From the NCBI GenBank assembly GCA_001872985.1, contig MNYA01000416.1, positions 1 through 5,164 on the forward strand: DNA of 5,164 bases. The letters run 5' to 3'. How positions within the stretch are numbered: position 1 is the first letter of the stretch; the number at the start of each line of letters is the position of its first letter. Source of the stretch: a bacterium CG2_30_54_10. Lineage in GTDB: Bacteria > Muiribacteriota > Ozemobacteria > Ozemobacterales > Ozemobacteraceae. Position numbers and translations under genes: made by a program. A model generated the notes under the pieces. It saw only the letters and a list, made by a program, of their open reading frames with translations. It made no database searches and was not told the DNA's origin. Below are positions 1-5,164 of this stretch, one piece after another.

Positions 1-1
1 C

Positions 2-3000
2 CTTCGTTTCATTAGGGACGGGAACGGTGGTCGACGTGGGCTTGGGAGCGGGAGCGGGAGCGGGAGCTGGAGCTGGAGCTGGAGCGGAAACGGAAACGGA
101 AACTGTCGACGCCGGCTTGGAGGGCTTGGAGGGCTCGAAAGGCTTGGAGGGCTCAGAGGGTTTGGATGGCTCTCCGGTCTCAGGGTTTCCCGGAGCCAGG
201 AGAATCCAGATCACGAAACCTGCAAAACCGCATTCAAGGCCGGTCACGAATGACTCGGTCAGCATTCCGGGAATTTCAGAGAAAGACCCGAAGAGTGATT
301 CGGCAATCTTAACTACCCCACCGCTTCCTACCAGGAGGAACAGAGCGGGGATGGTTCCGCTCCAGGTTCCCCGGTAGACACCCACGATCGACCAGCAAAG
401 CAATCCTGCAATGACCAGTGAAAAAGCCAGGAAAAGCTGATTCATCAACCATTCGCGTGCGTAAACAAGATGGAGCCTGGTCGGGCCTTTAGCCGAAACC
501 AGCTTTTTGTTGCAGAAGACCTGGTTTCCCGTCGTAGGAATGGTCAAAACCACGGGGAGGACGCCTTCGATTTTGCGGTCAGAATCGCCGGCATCGCCGG
601 CCTTCATCACGGATTGAGTCATGACGTTCGACATCTTTTGAATAGCCTGCCCCTCGCCTCGGACGATTCCGGGAAGGTTGGTCACCGATCCGTAGCCTTT
701 ATTGAAATCGCTGCTGTTTTCCTCGACATGAAATCCTTCGGGCATTGAGACCACCCAGGTCAACTCGCTCGCATCAAGGGACATCGCAGGAAGGTGAAGA
801 TCCAGTTCGCCACGGCGCCCAAAAGGTTGGATGCGACTTTGCAGGAAGATGACCACCCCGAATGGTTGAAGGATCTTTCCTGTCTGAGGGGATCTGATGA
901 GCGGGATGTAGACTTCCCCGCCATCTCCGATGCCGGGTTTTACGGGTTCACCGTTCAACACGACGGAGAGAACTTCCATGTTTGAAGGGAGCTTTTCGAA
1001 AATCAGGAATTGATTGTTGTTGTTTCTAACGATCAAAGCAAGCTGGGTGAGGGTTTTTCCATCTCTGGAAACTAGCGTCTGTGCGATGGCTCCATCGATC
1101 TGAGCTGTGCTGACGGCCACTTCCTGATGCTTAGTCAGGTTGATCTTTGGAGAAACGGGTTCCAGAAATTTGAAGGCATAGGCGATGAACCCCTGCGCCT
1201 GATCGCGCACGAATGCCGGGAGTTCTCCAGGATCGACCATCGTTGCCGGGTTTGCGCCAACGATCCTTGCCTCGATTCCCTGGCTGACCTCGACTCCGAA
1301 ATAGCCTTTCTGTCGCTCCAGACGGGCTTTTGGCCCAACCGCAACCAACCGCGGACAATCCAATGGGAATTCCCCATTGATCGATGGGGTGGCTCGCTCC
1401 AGTTCAAGGGTAAAAGCCACCTGATCGCGACGCTGGGCATGAAGGATGACTTTAAGCTCTTGATCTTTTTCGTTGGCCTTTATCGCCCAACTGGCGACGT
1501 CCCCTCCGGAAACGTCCATGATTTCAACGCCTTTGGGAACCTTGAAAAGGAACTCGCCAACCGGGCTTTGTTCGATGTTGAGAACGACGTTGTCGCGGAT
1601 GGCGATGACACCCTCGGAAACGGCGAACAAAAGCTCATGGTCGGCGAACACCTTTGCCTCCTGGATCAAAGCCGGTTGTGAGGCTGGTTCAGGGCTTTGT
1701 ACCGGGGGCGGAGCAACTTTTACACGATCCCGCCACTCCACGCGCAACGAGCGGGTCGGCTGCAATGCCGCGACCACCCTGGTTGCAGTTGCCAGATCGG
1801 AGGTGGTGACCTGCGCGGCGGGTTCGATTTCGACAAACTGGCGCTGCCGGTTAATCAGAAGATCGAGGTCGGCGGCGCCAAACGGAGGAAGGCCAAGGGA
1901 AAATCCTTCGCGAGTGCGTGCAGCCTGACCGCGGCTGAAAAGATCTTTCACCAGCTCAGCCTCGATCACGGCAACGCCTTCCTTGTCGGTCACGATGGAG
2001 TGTTCGACTCCCTCGGCGGCGGGGGGAAGTTGTGTGATGGCCGTGTTTTGTTGAATATTGGCTGACTGAGCAACATTCGATTGCATTTCCTGCTGGTAGA
2101 TAATCTGATTCGTCTGCCTTGCAAGCGATCCGGCCATCAAAACGGCGGGTTGTCCGTCGATCTGAAGGCTTTTGATTCCGACCCTGGATGTGGGAAATGG
2201 GATCTGTTTGAAGCCCTTTCCAAGGAGTTGAACCACCATTCGAAGCTTGAGAGAAACCAAGTCATCGTTGACCTCTCCGGACAACGAGCACGAAACGTAG
2301 GTCACCGAAACCGGGGGCATCCAGAGGGACGGATCGGGTTCGGGAATTCCCAAATCGCGAAGGTATTTGAAATCCTCGTATCTCAGAAAAACAAGCGAGG
2401 AATCGGTGGCCACGCGATCGCCAAGCTGAGAGTAAGGAACGAAGACGTCGATGGTCTGCTCGACGCGGGGGTCTTTTTCGTTTCCATCGGCCTGGTTCAC
2501 CGCGGATGCAACTTGAGGAGAACCAAACAGGGCTGCGGCCAGAACAATCGCCGCGGCGCCATGCCATTTCGAGGCAGCGAATCGGTAGACCCGCAAGACA
2601 ATGTAAAGGGCAAAGCACCCCAACAGGGCCAAAATGAATGGTTCCTGAAAACCGGTAACCTGCTCCTCGGCACCAAGGATGAGCCCGCTGCAAACGACCA
2701 CCAAAAGCCAGGCCAGGAAGCCGGAACCTCTCGCGGCCAATGTCTGCAAAATTATGAAGACCACCAGGCCGATTGCTCCAAGCAAAATTGAGAGAGCGAT
2801 ACGAAGTGGTTGCCAGATGACGGTAAGCTTGACCGAGGCTTCCTCCTGAGAATTCAGGTCGTTCTTGTAGAAGAAAAGCGAGTTTTGCGTCCGTGGAATT
2901 TTCGGGTCAACCGGTAGAGCGCCCCGGTCTCGCCCTGCAGTCAAGCGCCTCACCGCGGGAGAAGACGGCGTCGCGACGGGACCGTTCATCGAAGCTTTCC

Positions 3001-5164
3001 CTTCGAAAGCGCGTTTCGTCTTCGACTCCCGGCGCTTATCCATGACCATGCCTTCGGATTCGTTCATTGAGGAACCACCTCTGGACTCGATGCTGTCGGC
3101 AACAGAGGGGCTCGGAGCCTGGTACTCATCCTTCCAGAGTTCGGTGGTCTGTTGTTTGGGGGAAGGCGACGAGAGAGACGATGAAGGAGCCGATTCGAAC
3201 ATTCTTCCCATACTTCGCGATCCTGAACCCTGATCGGTTATGCTGCCCACCATCGGGCCTGCCACGGACGCAAGCACGGCAATGACCAGTATCACCGCCA
3301 ATCCGCTAACGACAGATCGCAAGGAAATTTCCGGAGCAAATCGATCTGAAGCCTGGCCGAAATACTCAAACACCCTCTTTAAGATGAACAAAACGAGCAA
3401 GAAAACGATCGCGCTGGGCGTCAGCAATTGTCGAAACAAATCCTTGACCATGCCAAAGGGAATGAACTCGACCTTTCGATGGATCTTGTCAACCGATGAG
3501 GGCATCGGAATAACCGTGTTCCATTCCGGGGCAAAGATCGTCCATTCGAGACGTGAGGCTCGGATGTCAAGTTTGGGAAGAGGGAAGCGCATGCGCTTGG
3601 TCCATCCAAGTTCGGGAATCGGCGATCTGAAGGTGATCCTGACATGAAAGGCGCTTGCGGCAGATCGGCGGGTGTGGTTTCCACCGAGCGGGATCAGATA
3701 CGAGGTCTCATCACGACTGGAAGGTTTCACTGGAGAACCTTCCAGTTCTGCGGACAGTATTTCCGAACCGGTTGCCAGCCAGGCTTCGAGATATTGTTGC
3801 CCGTTGTTCTTGACCACCATGTCAAGACTGGTCAGAGCCTGCCGGTCGAGGCCCAGGTAGGTTTTGGCCCTGATGAGATCCATGACGGCGGTAAGAGTCT
3901 GCGCATCTTTATGACGGATGATTTTCACAGCCAAAGACGGGTCAACCGGAGGGGAGAAATATCTGTAAGAAAGCAATATCGGTCGAACCGCCCGGCGGGT
4001 GAGGTCGATCGGGAGATCGGTTACGTCTATGCTTGAAACCTGTAGGTTCCCTGCGTCCGAACCGGAAGATTTTCGGATCTCGATCGAGGTACGGGCTTCC
4101 ATACCGATGTTTCCGCAATCACGCTCGACACCCTCGACCCGATGAACGGGCAGAGCCACGGTCTGGCTGGTATCGCTCATCTTCGTATCGCAGACCATCG
4201 AAACTTCGCAGAACCGCCGAACCTGTGATGAAAACACGCATATCACGCGAGTCATGGTTCCCAGATCCTCGGTGCGGTAGGATTCGAGGTTCTTCGACTG
4301 GACGTCGAGCAATTCGGTTCCTTTCGGAATCAGGAAAGAAACACCGTCGATTCCGGAACGTGTTATTCTGAGGCGAACAGAAGTTTCCGATCTGATGAAA
4401 CCTTCGCCGACGGAGAGGAGGGTTCCACTGTCGGCATAAACGCGGGGTTCTTCCCTGACGCTCGGAACCTGCACGACCGCCGAGGCGCCTGCTTCAATGG
4501 GCGTGGGCTCACCCTGGAGCGGCGTGGGCTCATCGAGAGTTGCGCCGGACTTTGGAGCCCATCGGATCGTGAAGCGATCGGTGGGCCCGAGGACGCCTTG
4601 CAGAAGTGTTCGGCCGATTTCTTCAAGGCATTCGGTTCCCTCGGAGCGATCGACCTCGCCGTATTGTCCGGGGGTGTCGATCGAGATTGCAAAGGAGTTC
4701 ATTGGAAGTCGTGGAATGCGGAAAGTAACCTCGTTCCGCTCAGGGTCGTCGATTTGAGGGACAAGGAACTTGACTGTTACCGTATGTCTGCCGGCTCCGC
4801 GAACCGCGAGGAAAAAATCATTGGGCTGACCTTTCCGACCAGCCTGCTGTGCTGTTTTGCGGCTCACAGCGGCAACGGATTTTCTCTGCTGTTGAAGGAG
4901 TTCGACACGCCCTTTAGGAGACTCGCTATCTTGGATACCGGCGAACTGGCTGACAGTCACTCCGACCGGCTGGTCGTCGAGAAGAACTTCCACGAGGCCG
5001 ATGTCTCCGGCGGGAAGAGGAAAAAGAGCCCAACGATCGACTGGCATCTCGAAAACGAATGTCCCTTTGAACTCGCCAACCTTCTCGGCAATTTTCCCAG
5101 TGAAAGAAGAACGTTCATGAACGAAATCGGTGTCAAGCTGCGGAATCGGGCTGGCGGGGCGGCG
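2..5164 (-). CDS. Giant modular membrane protein of unknown function, internal fragment open at both ends
   Basis: The minus-strand frame with codons at plus positions 2-4, 5-7 and so on contains no stop across the entire window, about 1,721 codons. Neither start nor stop is visible. That the frame is real is shown by its content: two halves encode recognisably similar proteins in this frame only, hydrophobic segments alternate with polar domains, and linkers are rich in Pro, Ser and Ala. The order is ectodomain A (22-560), TM1-TM2, low-complexity linker, TM3-TM6, an FVPY motif, ectodomain B (950-1490), TM7-TM9 and a Pro-rich tail. No catalytic, nucleotide-binding, protease or peptidoglycan-binding motif was recognised. 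The likely location is the cytoplasmic membrane, with both ectodomains in the periplasm. The architecture resembles, from memory, very large hypothetical proteins of Planctomycetes and Verrucomicrobia. A structural or surface-scaffold role is a guess. I am sure of the reading frame, moderately sure of the topology and unsure of the function. Confidence 0.93.
44..103 (-). repeat. Hexanucleotide array encoding (Ala-Pro)7 and (Val-Ser)3
   Basis: Ten tandem six-base units occupy exactly 60 bases: gggagc four times, tggagc three times and ggaaac three times on the plus strand. On the minus strand they encode Val-Ser three times and then Ala-Pro seven times (residues 1688-1707). All are in frame, so gain or loss of units would lengthen or shorten the linker without a frameshift. 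Ala-Pro runs form stiff, extended spacers. The blockwise homogeneity of the three variants suggests recent slippage expansion. Confidence 0.9.
113..169 (-). repeat. Nine-base repeat encoding Pro-Ser-Lys/Glu units (residues 1666-1684)
   Basis: Six consecutive nine-base units, based on plus-strand cttggaggg and variants such as ctcgaaagg and tttggatgg, encode PSK, PSE, PSK, PFE, PSK and PSK on the minus strand. The result is a charged Pro-rich spacer directly after TM9. Tracts of this kind usually form extended, flexible linkers. The units are imperfect, so the array is older or more drifted than the neighbouring Ala-Pro array. Confidence 0.85.
191..439 (-). other. Membrane cassette TM7-TM9 (residues 1576-1658)
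   Basis: Three hydrophobic segments follow module B: TM7 about 1576-1596 (LFLAFSLVIAGLLCWSIVGV), TM8 about 1604-1618 (IPALFLLVGSGGVV) and TM9 about 1645-1658 (GFAGFVIWILLAPG). The strand just before TM7, TRLHLVYAREW (1562-1572), and the FCNKKLVSA stretch (1550-1558) match SVKLTVIW and FYKNDLNSQ before TM3. This cassette is therefore the second copy of TM3-TM5. With module B outside, TM7 inward, TM8 outward and TM9 inward would place the Pro-rich tail in the cytoplasm. TM8 is Gly-rich and short, so the count of three is less certain than for the first cassette. Confidence 0.7.
695..2317 (-). other. Ectodomain module B (residues 950-1490), second copy of the duplicated domain
   Basis: About 540 residues without membrane segments align collinearly with module A. 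Landmarks are SGEVNDDLVSLKL (962-974), DGQPAVL (1003-1009), LQPTRSLRVEW (1134-1144) and VFADHELLF (1172-1180). They continue with VPKGVEIMDV (1209-1218), VLSVVLNGEPVKP (1398-1410) and LPAMSLDASELTW (1458-1470). A glutamine/asparagine-rich segment (about 1018-1040, near QQEMQSNVAQSANIQQ) and a Pro-rich one (about 1150-1166) probably form surface loops. A four-residue Asn run lies at 1381-1384. The module ends in a polar, Met/Ser-containing linker (1491-1545) that leads to TM7. It is predicted to be periplasmic. Function unknown. Confidence 0.8.
2357..2455 (-). other. FVPY...RYEDF motif (residues 904-936) at the start of module B
   Basis: Immediately after the signal-like segment and a short polar spacer the protein reads TIDVFVPYSQLG, then, about ten residues later, LVFLRYEDFKYL. 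A paired aromatic motif of the type 'VPY..L ... vFL.Y.eF..L' at the head of such ectodomains is something I associate with giant hypothetical proteins of Planctomycetes and Verrucomicrobia. This comes from memory and was not searched. In this window it occurs once; given the repeat spacing of about 940 residues, the copy expected for module A would fall just upstream of the window edge. Confidence 0.55.
2522..2803 (-). other. Membrane cassette TM3-TM6 (residues 788-881), ending in a signal-peptide-like segment
   Basis: Four hydrophobic segments are seen: TM3 about 788-809 (RIALSILLGAIGLV core), TM4 about 814-832, TM5 about 842-858 (PFILALLGCFALYIVL) and TM6 about 869-881 (GAAAIVLAAALFG). The loop between TM5 and TM6, RVYRFAASKWHG, is basic and fits the cytoplasm. 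The TM4-TM5 loop, GAEEQVTGFQE, is acidic and fits the periplasm. TM6 is followed by SPQVASAVNQ, whose A-S-A at 886-888 resembles a signal peptidase I site, so TM6 could export module B and might be cut. TM3-TM5 pair with TM7-TM9 of the second repeat, including the preceding beta strand SVKLTVIW (777-784). Confidence 0.75.
2894..3244 (-). other. Low-complexity Ser/Pro/basic linker (residues 641-757)
   Basis: About 117 residues of predicted disorder lie between TM2 and the second membrane cassette. The first part is Ser/Gly/Pro-rich (for example SAPSSSLSSPSPKQQ near 658-672). The middle carries a strongly basic patch, DKRRESKTKRAFEGK (709-723), and the end is rich in Pro, Arg and Gly. There is no hydrophobic segment and no recognised domain. 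If TM1-TM2 form a hairpin as proposed, this linker lies on the periplasmic side. Its length and composition suggest a flexible spacer. The basic patch could bind anionic cell-wall polymers or lipid headgroups, but that is speculation. Confidence 0.7.
3254..3418 (-). other. Transmembrane hairpin TM1-TM2 (residues 583-637)
   Basis: Two hydrophobic segments follow module A. TM1 centres on AIVFLLVLFIL (585-595) and TM2 on VVSGLAVILVIAVLASVAG (618-636). The loop between them contains K596, R597, R608 and R616, which by the positive-inside rule suggests it is cytoplasmic, placing module A outside the cytoplasm. Module B has no equivalent hairpin: after its ectodomain the chain goes directly through a polar linker to the main membrane cassette. 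The hairpin therefore looks like an insertion specific to the first repeat, or a loss from the second. Confidence 0.75.
3485..5101 (-). other. Ectodomain module A (residues 22-560), first copy of a duplicated beta-rich domain
   Basis: This polar stretch of about 540 residues has no membrane segment and alternates hydrophobic and polar residues, as beta sandwiches do. It begins at GKIAEKVGEF (23-32) and passes through DDQPVGV (63-69), a Gln/Lys-rich stretch around 89-115, LGPTDRFTIRW (192-202) and VYADSGTLL (242-250). It continues through IPKGTELLDV (279-288), ILSAELEGSPVKP (469-481) and LPKLDIRASRLEW (529-541). Each of these landmarks has a counterpart in module B. Cysteines at 309, 319, 325 and 350 could form disulfides if the domain is periplasmic; module B lacks this cluster. 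The first 21 visible residues (RRPASPIPQ...) look like the end of a linker belonging to the part of the protein upstream of the window. The biochemical role is unknown. Ligand binding or protein-protein contact is possible, but nothing in the sequence shows it. Confidence 0.8.

Noticed and set aside
44..169. CRISPR array
   Set aside because: Units are six and nine bases, contiguous and without spacers; they are coding simple repeats.
27..377. Plus-strand frame with a Gly-Ala repeat and Glu-Thr repeat
   Set aside because: The repetitive peptide is the antisense reading of the hexanucleotide array. The minus strand gives a normal Ala-Pro linker after a membrane helix.
1127..1681. Plus-strand open frame of 184 codons
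   Set aside because: It is also antisense to module B, whose minus-strand translation matches module A. No ribosome site or recognisable product.
2262..2693. Minus-strand open frame of 143 codons out of phase with the main frame
   Set aside because: Rich in Arg, Gly, Ser and Pro without structure, typical of an off-frame shadow in GC-rich coding DNA; the main frame is open and meaningful here.
2081..2791. Plus-strand open frame of 236 codons
   Set aside because: It lies codon-for-codon opposite the long minus frame, so it is open because of codon bias there. Its translation has no hydrophobic or domain pattern, while the minus frame encodes the start of module B plus membrane helices.
2461..3060. 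A gene boundary between two separate paralogous genes
   Set aside because: The signal-like segment suggested one, but no stop codon occurs in the frame between modules A and B, so as given they form one protein.
1..5164. tRNA, rRNA, riboswitch, terminator or insertion sequence
   Set aside because: No cloverleaf, conserved rRNA stretch, hairpin with T-tract, or inverted terminal repeats were seen, and the entire window is coding on the minus strand.

Overview
The whole 5164-base window lies inside one giant gene on the minus strand. Reading the complement from position 5164 down to position 2 gives about 1,721 codons with no stop. The reading frame is open at both ends, so neither the start codon nor the stop codon is visible. 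There is no intergenic DNA, RNA gene, promoter, terminator, mobile element or CRISPR array. Residue numbers below count from the window's high-coordinate end: residue 1 is the codon at 5162-5164, and residue n covers plus-strand positions 5165-3n to 5167-3n.

The predicted protein is a modular, multi-spanning membrane protein. Its order is: (1) a long beta-rich ectodomain, module A (residues about 22-560); (2) a hydrophobic hairpin, TM1-TM2 (583-637); (3) a Ser/Pro/basic-rich low-complexity linker (641-757); (4) a membrane cassette, TM3-TM6 (788-881), ending in a segment that looks like an internal signal peptide; (5) a short aromatic/proline 'FVPY...RYEDF' motif (about 904-936); (6) a second ectodomain, module B (about 950-1490); (7) a second membrane cassette, TM7-TM9 (1576-1658); (8) a Pro-Ser-Lys/Glu linker followed by an Ala-Pro and Val-Ser dipeptide run (1666-1707) encoded by simple DNA repeats. 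The tail then leaves the window.

The main discovery is that modules A and B are diverged copies of one another. The pairing is collinear at an offset of about 930-940 residues over the full ectodomain, and one stretch of 47 residues aligns without gaps (19 identities by my count). The following membrane cassettes also pair, but at an offset of about 785. Copy A therefore carries about 145 extra residues, namely the TM1-TM2 hairpin and the low-complexity linker. The charged loops fit a layout in which both ectodomains face the periplasm.

The organism is probably a Gram-negative bacterium of moderately high GC. Giant repeat-built membrane proteins with this ectodomain style and an 'FVPY...' motif resemble, from memory, uncharacterised proteins of Planctomycetes, Verrucomicrobia and relatives. 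That placement is inference. No enzymatic motif was recognised and the function is unknown.
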